Program-made: the position numbers and the translations under genes
Source of the DNA: Nitronereus sp964503895
Lineage (GTDB): Bacteria; Nitrospirota; Nitrospiria; Nitrospirales; UBA8639
Assembly: GCA_964503895.1 (NCBI GenBank)
Contig: CAZDCF010000004.1
Location: 1-64,000 of the forward strand
DNA length: 64,000 nucleotides
Reading direction: 5' to 3'
In this document: piece after piece, positions 24,064 through 34,236 of the stretch
How positions within the stretch are numbered: position 1 is the stretch's first letter
Layout: every line of letters starts with the position of its first letter
The notes under the pieces: model-generated
What the model was told of the DNA's origin: nothing
The model's database searches: none
What the model saw: only the letters and a program-made list of their open reading frames with translations

Positions 24064-26235
24064 CTATGCTTCCTTCTTAGCTTGTCGCACCTCACGACGC
24101 AATTGTTCGGCTCGGGTGTACCCATGACTTCGGACATTCCAATACATGGCCAACGCCCATAACGGAAAGTATTTGCTGTAGCCATGATAACGAAGATAAA
24201 ACACGCGAGGGAAACCCGTTCCGGTGTGAAATGGTTCGACCCAAGTACCATCATCTTGTTGATGACGGAGAAGGTAATTCACTCCCCGCACTACACTAAG
24301 GGAATCAGCTACACCAGCAGATAGTAATGCCATAAGCGCCCAAGCGGTTTGGGAAGCTGTGCTTTCACCTTCTCCCGACCAAGTATGATCCGCATAGGAT
24401 AAACAAGACTCACCCCAGCCGCCATCGACATTCTGTTTTGATTCAAGCCAAACCACCGCTCGCTGAATCCATGACGAGGACATATCTTCTCCAATAGCCT
24501 CAAGACCCGCTAGCACACACCAAGTTCCATATAAATAATTGACTCCCCAACGGCCATACCAACTTCCGTCAGCTTCTTGATCATTTCGAAGAAATTGAAG
24601 AGCTGGAGCAACGGCTGGATGAGATTTGTCATAACCAAGTGTTCCGAGCATTTCCAGACAACGCCCAGTCAGATCTGCGGTCGGGGGATCGAGTAATGCT
24701 TGATGGTCAGCAAACGGAATTTTATTAAAAATCAAACGATCGTTGTCTTTATCATACGCGCCCCACCCACCGTTGGAACTCTGCATAGCCAAAGCCCATT
24801 GGCAACCACGTCTAATAGCATTATCTTCTAGGCCATCCAGTTGGACGGGAATAAGTTTGGTGAGAGCTGTGGTAACGGCAGCCGTATCATCGACATCGGG
24901 ATACCACTCATTTTCAAATTGAAAATACCACCCCCCTGGTTTGGCTCCAGGTGAAGAAACAACCCAGTCGCCAACCGATAATGTCTGACAGGATCTCAAC
25001 CATGACGCACCCCGCAAAAGAGCTGGATGATCCAATGGTAAACCAGTTTCAATGAGTGTGCTGATAGTCAATGCTGTATCCCAAATAGGCGAATGGCAGG
25101 GTTGCATATGAAGTCGATCCACAGACTGCCCATGTTCGGTCACAGAGGTCTCAATTTCCAGAGCTTCAATTTCACATAGGGCTTTGGCAATAAGGGGATG
25201 CGTGGTAGGATATCCAAGAGCACACAAGGCAAATACGGAATTCGCCTTGGCTGGATAAATCGCTCCGATTCCACCATCGCCTTCCATATGTTCGAGCATC
25301 CAAGCTTCAGCCTTTTTAATCGCCTTAGCCCGTAATAAGGCGATGGGATACCGTTCATAGATCTTCAGAATTCCATCCACCCAAACGAAAAAATTTCTCC
25401 AGCTAATGAGAGCCAGATCTTTCTGAAAAGGGGGTTCATTTCGATACTGGACTTTTTCGCGAGGAGTCAGAAACAACTCCTGAATGCCCTCTTCTGGAGA
25501 AAGTTCGCACTCACGTCTAAACGCGAAAATGATGAGCAGAGGAACGATAACAACTCGAGACCAATACGACATTGCATAGACATTAAAATAAAATCGTTTG
25601 GGCGCCAGAATAATTTCAGGTGGCATGCTCGGAATCCCTTGCCAATCATATTGCCCAAACAAGGCCAACGTAATCTTAGTAAACACATTGGTCGACACAA
25701 CCCCGCCCTTGGCCAAGATCGCGGTTCTGGCTCGTGCTAGACAAGTATCATCTTGGGAAACACCGGATATTTTTAATGCAAAATACGCTTTGACGGATGC
25801 ACTAATATCTAACGGTCCCCCGTTATATATAGACCACCCTCCGTCTTCTAATTGGGTATGTCGTAAATACCGAACGGCTTTGGCCTCTCGCGCTGAATCC
25901 ACTAGCCCAAGATAACGACGAAGCATGAGATATTCCGAGGTCAAGGTGGTATCAGCTTCTAACTCTTCAACCCAGAACCCCTCATCAGGGTCCTGTTGAC
26001 TGAGTAACCAAGCTTCTCCACGGTGCAACGCCTCTTCAATGGCTTCAACATGGCCAACTGTTGAATGCGTAGATCGTCCCGTTGAGGATTCTTTAAGAGA
26101 ATCAGGATGGGGATTATCGGAAACGAGTTTCAGGGATGGACTCTTACGTTTTCGAGATCGAGGCTTCAATCCCACAGGGACTGAAGAAAACAGGCTATCA
26201 GACAAACGTCCAAGGAGATTCTTAAACAGATCCAT
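24064..26235 (-). CDS. shc: Squalene-hopene cyclase
   Basis: Membrane-associated cyclase that turns squalene into hopene and hopanol. The catalytic DxDD motif is DVDD (Asp447-Asp450 counted from the ATG at 26235). Several QW-type repeats (QLEDGGWSIYNGG, QSSNGGWGAYD, QEADGSWYGRWGVNY, QNVDGGWGES, QQDDGTWVE) stabilise the double alpha-barrel. The first 70 residues are a low-complexity, Ser- and basic-rich extension. An in-frame TTG at 26274 would add 13 residues; neither start has a good ribosome site. It is the first of the row shc-hpnG-hpnM. Length (723) is slightly above the usual 630-680 because of the extension. Confidence 0.96.
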   Translation of the reverse strand: MDLFKNLLGRLSDSLFSSVPVGLKPRSRKRKSPSLKLVSDNPHPDSLKESSTGRSTHSTVGHVEAIEEALHRGEAWLLSQQDPDEGFWVEELEADTTLTSEYLMLRRYLGLVDSAREAKAVRYLRHTQLEDGGWSIYNGGPLDISASVKAYFALKISGVSQDDTCLARARTAILAKGGVVSTNVFTKITLALFGQYDWQGIPSMPPEIILAPKRFYFNVYAMSYWSRVVIVPLLIIFAFRRECELSPEEGIQELFLTPREKVQYRNEPPFQKDLALISWRNFFVWVDGILKIYERYPIALLRAKAIKKAEAWMLEHMEGDGGIGAIYPAKANSVFALCALGYPTTHPLIAKALCEIEALEIETSVTEHGQSVDRLHMQPCHSPIWDTALTISTLIETGLPLDHPALLRGASWLRSCQTLSVGDWVVSSPGAKPGGWYFQFENEWYPDVDDTAAVTTALTKLIPVQLDGLEDNAIRRGCQWALAMQSSNGGWGAYDKDNDRLIFNKIPFADHQALLDPPTADLTGRCLEMLGTLGYDKSHPAVAPALQFLRNDQEADGSWYGRWGVNYLYGTWCVLAGLEAIGEDMSSSWIQRAVVWLESKQNVDGGWGESCLSYADHTWSGEGESTASQTAWALMALLSAGVADSLSVVRGVNYLLRHQQDDGTWVEPFHTGTGFPRVFYLRYHGYSKYFPLWALAMYWNVRSHGYTRAEQLRREVRQAKKEA

Positions 26236-26516
26236 AGTGCGAAACGTGTAACAGAGGGGTCGAATACGTGTCAAGAAAAATGCAGGTCTGTTATAAGCCC
26301 TTGAGTAGCTAACTCACCCATCAAATTTTTGACGAATTATCCCATCTACTATCCTACTTGTTAATAGACAAGGCGTTAGTTTTGGAGAAAAAATTTAAGA
26401 CAGGACCTGCCAGCTAAGATCTACGGTGTTTGTGGTGACAACTAACATCTTTCCCCCATCTTTGTCCAAGATCAGGATGACACCTGCTATTTATTATAGC
26501 CTGCAACGCAACACAC

Positions 26517-28334
26517 TTACTCTGCATACTTGATAGCCCGAGGCTTTGGTGGTGAGCCTGGCATGAATTCCAGTGGGTCCCCAAACCCCTCTTCTCGAAA
26601 CCGTTCTTGAAGTTCTCCATTTCTTGGATCAAGCCCAATCGATTGCAACCAGGCCTGCTTGGCTTTATCACGGGCATTCTGCAATAAATAGATTTCACCC
26701 ATATGCTCGAAAATTACGGGGTCATCTTTGACTAACTGAGCTGCCCGCTTTATTTCCACAAGAGCTTCTTGTATGCGACCCATTTTAAATAACGCCCACC
26801 CAAGACTATCGATATAATATCCATTATCAGGCTTAAGCGCGACCGCACGCTGAGTCAAAGTCACGGCTTCATCGATATTCATCCCTCGATCTGCATAACT
26901 ATAGCCGAGATAATTAAGAGCATCCGCATGGTCAGGATTGAGTTCGAGAACAGCCTCCATCTCTCGGATTACATCGGGAAATCTTCCCAACTTGTCATAG
27001 ACTGTTCCGAGGTTAAACCGAAGATCCACATTTTTAGGATGGCGATCCAGCCCTTGCTCAAACGTTTCCACAGCCATCTTGTGCTGTTGGGATTGAGTGT
27101 ACGTCAAACCCAATAACAAGTGAGATTCTGGTCCCCTTGGCTTCAATGCCAAGGAACGGCGGAGATGGGGTACTGCTTCTTCATATCGTTTGAGCCGATA
27201 AAAGAGGTATCCCAAGTGAATCTGACTATCATAAAACGTGGGATCTAATTCGATATTAAATTGGTAAGTCTGAATCGCCTCTTCAAATTGATCCGCTTGT
27301 TCATAAAGCAACCCCAGATAATCCCGGACTTGCACTTTAGAAGGATTCCTATCCATGATCTGGGACATTTCCTTAATGGCCCGTGAAGTGTCCTTTATTT
27401 CCGAAAAAACCAAAGCATGTCGGATCTGGGCATTCAGATCCTCGGGGTCCTGGCCCATCATGAATTCTAACTCGGTTAACGCCCGGTCAAATTCTTTGTG
27501 TCGAAGTAGTAACCGCACGAGTTCTTGCCGAAATCTTTTATGATGGGGATTGACCTCGGTTAGATATCCCTCTAGAACCTTCACAGCTTCGGCAACCTGA
27601 CCATCCGCTTCAAGTAACTTGTATAACCGCTGATGCCCTCGAACAAACTGAGGAGCTCGCATTATGGTCTTTCGATAGTTCGATTGAGCTTCCTCATTTT
27701 TATTTTTGGCTTGATTCACTTTTCCTAAATAGAAGTATCCCATTGGCGCTTGAGGGGCTAGTTCCACACTTCGGGCAAACATCTGTCCCGCCTCATCAAG
27801 CTGTTTTTCGTTAAATAGAAAGATACCTTTTTCTAGATAGCTTTCAGACCTTTCCTGATTTCTTGCAAGAGCCTGATCGAATAGATGTAACGACCTATCA
27901 GACTTTCCAGCACCAGCAAACATTTTAGCCATTTGCGTCAAGACTTGAGGACTCCTGACCATGGCCGGATCAATCCGTTCTAGCAAATCCACTGTTTTTT
28001 GAAGGTTGCCGGAGATGAAATACAAGCTGGCCATTCGAAACCGCAAAAATGTGGAATCGGAATCGAATTGCAAGCCTGCTCGGTACTGTTCAAGAGCCTT
28101 GGGAAAGTCCTCGGCTAATTCCGCTAGGTATCCTCGGAGAAAATGATAAGAGGCCATCGGAGCAAGGGATTGTTCAAGAGGAACTGCTTCGGAAAATGGG
28201 ATGCTTTTCGATTCAGGAACGGCCGCGCAAGAGGCCACCGCAAGAGGAATCACCAAACAGATGACCACGACACGTTCTCGCCATCCTCTGATGGTTCGAA
28301 TTCCCCGGGTGGGAGAGAATGCCCAATTGAGCAT
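26517..28334 (-). CDS. TPR-repeat lipoprotein
   Basis: A 605-residue protein with a signal sequence ending in the lipobox VASC (Cys36), so it is probably an outer-membrane or periplasmic lipoprotein. About a dozen tetratricopeptide repeats cover most of the mature chain (for example YLEKGIFLFNEKQLDEA, AVALKPDNGYYIDSLGW). TPR proteins act as docking scaffolds; no enzymatic domain is present. It follows dnaB with a 33-nt gap on the same strand. Its link to the replication gene upstream is likely transcriptional only. Confidence 0.85.
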   Translation of the reverse strand: MLNWAFSPTRGIRTIRGWRERVVVICLVIPLAVASCAAVPESKSIPFSEAVPLEQSLAPMASYHFLRGYLAELAEDFPKALEQYRAGLQFDSDSTFLRFRMASLYFISGNLQKTVDLLERIDPAMVRSPQVLTQMAKMFAGAGKSDRSLHLFDQALARNQERSESYLEKGIFLFNEKQLDEAGQMFARSVELAPQAPMGYFYLGKVNQAKNKNEEAQSNYRKTIMRAPQFVRGHQRLYKLLEADGQVAEAVKVLEGYLTEVNPHHKRFRQELVRLLLRHKEFDRALTELEFMMGQDPEDLNAQIRHALVFSEIKDTSRAIKEMSQIMDRNPSKVQVRDYLGLLYEQADQFEEAIQTYQFNIELDPTFYDSQIHLGYLFYRLKRYEEAVPHLRRSLALKPRGPESHLLLGLTYTQSQQHKMAVETFEQGLDRHPKNVDLRFNLGTVYDKLGRFPDVIREMEAVLELNPDHADALNYLGYSYADRGMNIDEAVTLTQRAVALKPDNGYYIDSLGWALFKMGRIQEALVEIKRAAQLVKDDPVIFEHMGEIYLLQNARDKAKQAWLQSIGLDPRNGELQERFREEGFGDPLEFMPGSPPKPRAIKYAE

Positions 28335-28367
28335 GTCAGAAAGTCTCCACAGAAATTGCCTAATTTG

Positions 28368-29723
28368 TTATGTCACTCCCCTTCGCTCGAGATCCGCGAA
28401 TTTCGCATACCGATCTTGGAAGTATAACTGACGGTCACCCGTTGGTCCATTTCGATGCTTTCTAACCAAAATATCGGCAATACCTTTCTCCTCTGTATCC
28501 GGATTATATACTTCATCACGATAAATGAACATGACCACATCGGCGTCCTGTTCAATAGCACCTGACTCTCGGAGGTCGGAGAGCACCGGCCGTTTGTCCG
28601 TCCGATTTTCCACCGCCCGGCTCAACTGCGAGAGAGCCACCACCGGAATATCCAATTCCTTGGCCAAGGCTTTTAAGGCCCGGCTAATATCAGAAATTTC
28701 TTGCTGCCGTGACTCCGAATCACTCCGGCCCTGCATCAATTGCAAATAATCAATGATCAATAGGTCAAGGCCCTGTTCTGCCATCAACCGTCTGGCCTTC
28801 CCTCGCATTTGCTGAACCGTCAAGGCACCAGAGTCATCAATAAAGATCTTGGCCCGTTCCAATCGATCCGCTCCATCGCAAAGAGACCGCCAGTCCTTTT
28901 CGGTTAATTGGCCGGTTCTCAACGCATGAGAATCTAAATGGGCCTGAGAACTCAACATGCGAAGCACTAACTGGGACTTAGACATTTCCAAGCTAAAAAT
29001 GCCAACAGACATTTCAGCCCGAATCGCTGCATGCTCAGCCATACTAAGCACCAAACTAGTCTTTCCCATGCTAGGCCGACCCGCAATGATAATAAGGTCT
29101 GAAGCCTGAAGCCCTGCAGTTAAATCATCCAATTCCCGGAAGCCCGTGGGAACCCCCGTGATTTTTTCCTTCCTATTGTATAACCGATCGATAATCTCAA
29201 TGCTTTCCTTAATAATTTGGTTGAGAGGAATAAAAGATCGGCCCAATCGGCCTTGCGCTAGTTTAAAGATTTCCCGTTCCGCATATTCCAAGAGATCATC
29301 AGATTGCCCCACCTCATCATAGCCTCGGGTGATTACTTCAGTGGCGGTCCGAATCAAACCCCGCAACAGCGCCTTTTCCCGGATAATTTTACAGTGATAT
29401 CGAATATTTGAAGCGCTTGGAACTGCCTGAACTAATTCAGCGACATAGGCACCACCACCCACCTGTTCAAGTTGTCCTTTGGATTTTAAGATCGCCGTGA
29501 GCGTAATCTGATCTACGACTTCATTGGAATCCGCTAATTCCACCATGGCCTGATAAATGAGGCGATGGGCTCCTCGGTAGAAGTCTTCTTCCGTGATTAA
29601 TTCAAAGGCTTTGCTTAAGGCGGTATTGTCCAACAGAATGGCGCCAAGAACGGATTGCTCGGCATCAAGGTTCTGCGGCGGAAGACGAAGATCGGTAAGG
29701 TCAGATGGAGTCATGACTTGCAT
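28368..29723 (-). CDS. dnaB: Replicative DNA helicase DnaB
   Basis: Hexameric helicase that opens the fork ahead of DNA polymerase. The N-terminal domain (about 10-110, PPQNLDAEQSVLGAILLD) binds primase. The RecA-like C-terminal motor has the Walker A GRPSMGKTS and Walker B LLIIDYLQLM, followed by the family segment SRALKALAKELDIPVVALSQLSR and the DADVVMFIYRDEVY strand. Length (451) is typical and no intein is present. The ATG overlaps the last 23 nt of the upstream hisZ-like gene. A second ATG three codons later is also possible. Neither has a clear ribosome site, so coupled translation is likely. Confidence 0.96.
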   Translation of the reverse strand: MQVMTPSDLTDLRLPPQNLDAEQSVLGAILLDNTALSKAFELITEEDFYRGAHRLIYQAMVELADSNEVVDQITLTAILKSKGQLEQVGGGAYVAELVQAVPSASNIRYHCKIIREKALLRGLIRTATEVITRGYDEVGQSDDLLEYAEREIFKLAQGRLGRSFIPLNQIIKESIEIIDRLYNRKEKITGVPTGFRELDDLTAGLQASDLIIIAGRPSMGKTSLVLSMAEHAAIRAEMSVGIFSLEMSKSQLVLRMLSSQAHLDSHALRTGQLTEKDWRSLCDGADRLERAKIFIDDSGALTVQQMRGKARRLMAEQGLDLLIIDYLQLMQGRSDSESRQQEISDISRALKALAKELDIPVVALSQLSRAVENRTDKRPVLSDLRESGAIEQDADVVMFIYRDEVYNPDTEEKGIADILVRKHRNGPTGDRQLYFQDRYAKFADLERRGVT

Positions 29724-31074
29724 TATTTATTAATTTTGGTAAATCTTCGAGTCGGACCTTCAAAGTCGTACGATGGTTTTCCCCCATCCGAATGGTAATG
29801 AGCTCCTGAGCCTTCAATCGAGGTTGCCCCACCAATACGAGCCATCCAACAGAAGACTCCTGGGCGCGCTTTCGAGCAAGACGAATTTGGGAGCCTCCTC
29901 TACCTGTACCTGCCAACGTTTCTTGAAGCACTGTCAATCCTTGATTACGAAGAAACTGGGCTGTTTTATAGGCCACCTCATAACTATTAAGCGGCGCCAT
30001 TACCAACACGGAGGAGGAAGACGAAAACTGACTGTTTTTGACATGATCCAAGGCATGAAAAATCCGATCGATATCTAAGGCAAACCCAGTCGATGGCAGT
30101 TCTCGACCAAATCGCCCGATCAGATGATTATACCGACCTCCACCACCCAATTCACAGCCAACTTTTCCGCTAAAGACATCAAAAACTAATCCATCATAAT
30201 AATCAAACCCACGAAATTCTCCCAGATCCAACAAAAGATGCTCTTTAATTCCCGTGGCTTCAAGTAGCCGATACACTTGGGCCAGTCGACTGATGGGTTT
30301 GAGCAACCGCTGATCTCGACCTGCAACCTTATGCCCCCATTGCAAAACCTCTTCCCGACCATACCGGCCAGGTGCTTCTAGAATAGCTCGGGCCTTCGAG
30401 GGTGTGACCCGCTCCGACTTGAGAATACGTTCCAAATTCGGCAAGTCTTTCCGCGCCGCGGCGATCTCCGCTTGTTTTTGGCCTTGACTGGACATGCTCG
30501 ATTTGGCAAGGAGGGCTTGATAAAATCCCACGTGGCCAAGAGAAATTTTAAAATCCGATAACCCAAGTGTTTTTAGAGACTCAAACAGAAGCGTGAGGAT
30601 TTCAGCATCCATTGTTGCTTCATCTACACCAATAAGCTCAACACCTAATTGAAACACTTCGCGTTCTCGTCCAGCGTGTTCAGGCTCATAACGAAACACG
30701 GTCGTGCGATAGCACAGCCGAAGGGGAAGACCCTGCCCAGCCATACCCATAGCCACAATCCGTGCGATTTGAGCTGTAACATCCGGGCGAAGCACGAGAA
30801 TCCTCCCTGTGGTCCAATCCGCAAACTTGTAACACTTTTCCAGGGTGTCAGCTGGCAACCCTGTTGAGAGTACATCAAGATACTCGAATGTTGGCGGGAT
30901 GATTTCGTGATATCCCCATCGCGCGAAACCATCGAAAATTGTAGACTCCAGTTGGCGGACCCGTTGGGCAGAACCGGGCAAGAGTGTGGCCATACCCATG
31001 GGAATTAATGAACGGGCCGATGACTCCAGGAGGAAGTTTCGGCGTTCCACAGATTGAGGTTGACGAGGTGCCAT
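29701..31074 (-). CDS. hisZ: HisZ-like ATP phosphoribosyltransferase regulatory subunit with anticodon-binding-like tail
   Basis: Paralogue of histidyl-tRNA synthetase that serves as regulatory subunit of the short HisG in histidine synthesis. Typical HisZ features are LRPDVTAQIAR (94-104; HisRS has LRPEGT), FRYEPEHAGREREVFQ in the motif 2 region and GEFRGFDYYDGLVFD. Many HisZ proteins end near residue 330-390. This one runs to 457 and keeps a C-terminal region (SSVLVMAPLNSYEVAY through RGGSQIRLARKRAQE) that looks like a HisRS anticodon-binding fold. It might be a divergent HisRS, but the LRPDVT signature favours HisZ. It lies 16 nt after serA. No hisG is in the window. Confidence 0.78.
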   Translation of the reverse strand: MAPRQPQSVERRNFLLESSARSLIPMGMATLLPGSAQRVRQLESTIFDGFARWGYHEIIPPTFEYLDVLSTGLPADTLEKCYKFADWTTGRILVLRPDVTAQIARIVAMGMAGQGLPLRLCYRTTVFRYEPEHAGREREVFQLGVELIGVDEATMDAEILTLLFESLKTLGLSDFKISLGHVGFYQALLAKSSMSSQGQKQAEIAAARKDLPNLERILKSERVTPSKARAILEAPGRYGREEVLQWGHKVAGRDQRLLKPISRLAQVYRLLEATGIKEHLLLDLGEFRGFDYYDGLVFDVFSGKVGCELGGGGRYNHLIGRFGRELPSTGFALDIDRIFHALDHVKNSQFSSSSSVLVMAPLNSYEVAYKTAQFLRNQGLTVLQETLAGTGRGGSQIRLARKRAQESSVGWLVLVGQPRLKAQELITIRMGENHRTTLKVRLEDLPKLINNASHDSI

Positions 31075-31090
31075 GAAACGTATCAGGGGG

Positions 31091-32683
31091 TTACTGCACC
31101 TGTGTCAGATCGACAAGGCGCACGGAGAGAATATCTTTTTCCTGTTTTAAAGTCTCAATAATTTGTGGAGAAGGCGAATCATCCAGACCAATGATGAGCA
31201 AGGCATTTTCACCTTTTTTCGACCGAGCACACTGCATGCGCGCGATATTCACGTTTTGCTCTCCCAATACACGGCCTACCGCGCCAATCACACCAGGACG
31301 ATCCTTGTTGTAAATCAGTAGCATAAAGCCTTCAGGAATCACTTCAACAGGATAAGCATTGCTCTCTACAATTCTTGGATCTTTTTTGTGATAAAGCGTC
31401 CCAGCCAATTGATGAGATTGCTTACCAGCTTGCACATGGATACGAATAAGGCTGGTATATTCACCCGCATCACTACTTTTAATTTCTTTCGCTTCAATGC
31501 CACGCTTTTTGGCAATAAAAGGTGCATTGACCGCATTCACCACACTTTCCAAAATTGGAGCAAACAAACCTTTCAGGACCGCCACCGTGAGGGGAGCCGT
31601 AGATAAATTAGCAACATCCCCGCAATACTCAACAGTGATTTGTTCAATGCCCGCATCAATCAGCTGAGATTGGAAGAGGCCCATGCGTTCGGCCAAAACA
31701 AGGTAGGGTTGAAGCTGGGGAAGTATTTCGGGTGGAACCGAGGGGACGTTAACGGCTCCACGTGCCACACCCTTCTTGAAATAATCCACAAACTGTTCTG
31801 CAATGGCCACAGCCACGTTTTCCTGTGCTTCTTCGGTTGAAGCCCCAATATGCGGCGAACAAATAAAATTATCCAGTGTAAGTAATGGATGATCAGGTTT
31901 AACCGGTTCTTCCTCAAACACGTCAAATGCCGCAGAGGCCACTTTGCTACTTTTCAATGCTTCATAAATATCCTGTTCATTAATGATCCCGCCTCGGGCA
32001 CAATTGACGATCATCACTCCATCCTTCATCTGTTTAATCGCCTCAGCATTAATAATCCCACGAGTTTCATTGGTAAGTGGAGCATGAACGGAAATGAAGT
32101 CAGAACGCCGAAATAGTTCTAGTAAGTCCACTGCCTCAATACCCATTTCCTTAGACCGTTCTGGCGCGAGGAAGGGATCATACCCAATAACATTCATAGA
32201 CAATCCCTGTGCCAATTTAGTCACAACCGAACCAATCTGTCCAAGTCCCACAAGACCCAGGGTTTTGTTGTACAACTCAGTTCCCATGAATTTGCTTTTT
32301 TCCCATTTTCCAGATTTGGTCGAGGCCGTAGCTTGAGGAATTTTCCGGCTCATCGCTACAAGCAACGCGATCGAGTGTTCTGCCGTAGTAATGGTATTTC
32401 CTCCAGGGGTATTCATCACGACAATTCCGCGACGGGTGGCCGCCTCCTTGTCAACATTATCAAGACCAGTCCCAGCCCTCCCTATAATTTTGAGCTGAGA
32501 ACCGGCTTCTATAACTTCCGCAGTAATCTTTGTCGCCGAACGAACGATAATGCCGTCATAAGTTTTGATTTCTTCCAACAGCTGTTCTTTCGGCAATTTG
32601 GTTTTGACGTCAGCCGTATACCCAGCTTGTTGAAGTACCTCCACGCCTCGAGGAGATAAGCTGTCACTAATAAGAATCCTCAT
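31091..32683 (-). CDS. serA: D-3-phosphoglycerate dehydrogenase
   Basis: First enzyme of serine synthesis, oxidising 3-phosphoglycerate with NAD. The N-terminal dehydrogenase has the Rossmann motif GLVGLGQIGSVV, the substrate Arg segment RAGTGLDNVD and the catalytic His in SPHIGASTEEAQ. A long-form intervening domain (about 320-445) and a C-terminal ACT domain (about 455-530, GVIGAVGRVLGEQNVNIARMQ) that may sense serine follow. The 530-residue length matches the long type of SerA. It lies downstream of serC (82-nt gap) and upstream of the hisZ-like gene in one direction. Confidence 0.97.
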   Translation of the reverse strand: MRILISDSLSPRGVEVLQQAGYTADVKTKLPKEQLLEEIKTYDGIIVRSATKITAEVIEAGSQLKIIGRAGTGLDNVDKEAATRRGIVVMNTPGGNTITTAEHSIALLVAMSRKIPQATASTKSGKWEKSKFMGTELYNKTLGLVGLGQIGSVVTKLAQGLSMNVIGYDPFLAPERSKEMGIEAVDLLELFRRSDFISVHAPLTNETRGIINAEAIKQMKDGVMIVNCARGGIINEQDIYEALKSSKVASAAFDVFEEEPVKPDHPLLTLDNFICSPHIGASTEEAQENVAVAIAEQFVDYFKKGVARGAVNVPSVPPEILPQLQPYLVLAERMGLFQSQLIDAGIEQITVEYCGDVANLSTAPLTVAVLKGLFAPILESVVNAVNAPFIAKKRGIEAKEIKSSDAGEYTSLIRIHVQAGKQSHQLAGTLYHKKDPRIVESNAYPVEVIPEGFMLLIYNKDRPGVIGAVGRVLGEQNVNIARMQCARSKKGENALLIIGLDDSPSPQIIETLKQEKDILSVRLVDLTQVQ

Positions 32684-32765
32684 TTGATATTCCCTAGACT
32701 TTTTCTAACAACATCATAATGGATCAGACAGATAACATAAATGGCCGTTTAGCAGAATATAGCCC

Positions 32766-33848
32766 TTATGCCTTACGTTTTTCAAAATCTTTCATATAAT
32801 CGATCAGAGCATCAACACCAGCTTCAGGCATGGCATTATAGATACTCGCTCGCATTCCTCCGACCGAACGATGCCCTTTTAGGGTGGTTAACCCGATATC
32901 CTCAGCACCCGCTAAAAATTCTTTGTCCAAGTCGGCATTGGCCAACACAAATGGCACATTCATCCACGACCGCGAAGTTTTTTCCACAGGATTACTATAG
33001 AAGTTGGAATTATCAATCGCGGCATACAACTTATTGGCCTTGTTTTCATTCAACTTTGCCATGGCGGAAAGCCCGCCTTGTTCTTTCACCCATTTGAAGA
33101 CCAAACCTGCCAAATATAGCGTATAAGTCGGAGGAGTATTCAACATTGAATCCGCTTCAGCTTGTTGAACATAATCGAAAACACTTGGGGTAGTGGACAA
33201 GGAATTCCCAATAAGATCATCGCGAACAATCACTAACGTGAGGCCCGCTGGTCCAATATTTTTTTGCGCACCCGCATAAATCAGCCCAAAACGGCTCACA
33301 TCGAGCGGACGGGAGAAAACCGTTGATGAAAAATCCCCAACCAGTGGCACATCCCCGGTATCAGGAATCCAATGAAATTCCACACCGCCTATGGTTTCAT
33401 TTGGAGTGTAGTGCACATAGGCAGCATCTGAATTCAAAGACCAGTTTTCAAAGGGAGGAATGGTAGTGAATTTATCACCTTCGGAGGAAGCCGCAACATT
33501 CACCGTGCAATATTTTTTGGCTTCATTGATGGCTTTCTTTCCCCAGGCACCAGTCAAAATATAATCAGCTTTGGTTTTCCCACGAAGCAGATTCATGGGA
33601 ATTGTTGCAAACTGAGCAGTCGCACCACCTTGTAAAAACAATACCCTGTAATTGTTGGGCACATCCAACAATTCACGGACATCGCTTTCCGCCTCCGCGT
33701 GAACAGAAACAAATTCCTTGCCTCTGTGGCTCATCTCCATGATCGAGGCCCCAGAACCGTGCCAATCCGGCAATTCGTCTTGCGCCTGTTTTAACACGGA
33801 TTCAGGCAACATCGCTGGACCCGCACTGAAATTATATTTTCTGGACAT
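32766..33848 (-). CDS. serC: Phosphoserine aminotransferase
   Basis: PLP enzyme that turns 3-phosphohydroxypyruvate into phosphoserine, right after SerA. The N-terminus NFSAGPAMLPE and the motif FLQGGATAQFA are family hallmarks. The PLP lysine lies in YAGAQKNIGPAG, and the C-terminal LKGHRSVGGMRASIYNAMP closes the active site. It is full length (360). It is the first gene of a row serC-serA-hisZ-dnaB-TPR, all on the minus strand. No phosphatase (serB) is present in the window. Confidence 0.97.
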   Translation of the reverse strand: MSRKYNFSAGPAMLPESVLKQAQDELPDWHGSGASIMEMSHRGKEFVSVHAEAESDVRELLDVPNNYRVLFLQGGATAQFATIPMNLLRGKTKADYILTGAWGKKAINEAKKYCTVNVAASSEGDKFTTIPPFENWSLNSDAAYVHYTPNETIGGVEFHWIPDTGDVPLVGDFSSTVFSRPLDVSRFGLIYAGAQKNIGPAGLTLVIVRDDLIGNSLSTTPSVFDYVQQAEADSMLNTPPTYTLYLAGLVFKWVKEQGGLSAMAKLNENKANKLYAAIDNSNFYSNPVEKTSRSWMNVPFVLANADLDKEFLAGAEDIGLTTLKGHRSVGGMRASIYNAMPEAGVDALIDYMKDFEKRKA

Positions 33849-33934
33849 TACAACATGTTTCCTGTTTTGGTCATGAGAAACAAAGATTCGCTATAACCCA
33901 TTTAGCTTTCCCCAGATTCAGCGCATTAACAAAG

Positions 33935-34135
33935 ATGTTAAGGGAACCCCACGTAAGTTCCTACGCAAAAATACCCCTTGATGTTAAAAATTTTCCCTTT
34001 GTAGAGCCTGTAAAACTGGGAAACCAGAGTGCCGCAGTTACGATGGAGTTTGAGAGGAAATTACGCTACCACTACAAGGTATTGGGGGTCAAGGACGCCG
34101 GAGAGAAATACATAATTCAGGAATACAAAAAATGA
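33935..34135 (+). CDS. Small hypothetical protein
   Basis: A possible 66-residue protein, not recognised. It is basic, without membrane segments, and ends in YKVLGVKDAGEKYIIQEYKK. The composition is protein-like (balanced, with alternating hydrophobics), but the ATG has no good ribosome site, and the gene stands on the plus strand between two minus-strand operons. It could be a short real gene or the remnant of a longer one. Another small plus-strand gene with a better ribosome site follows 100 nt later. Confidence 0.4.
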   Translation: MLREPHVSSYAKIPLDVKNFPFVEPVKLGNQSAAVTMEFERKLRYHYKVLGVKDAGEKYIIQEYKK

Positions 34136-34236
34136 GCCTCGAAGCAATGGATTGTCTGCCTCTCTTGTCTTCGTGACACCAGTTTGCATACAATGCAAAA
34201 CGCTAGGTTGTTGTTCAGACAGCAAAAAGGAAAGAG

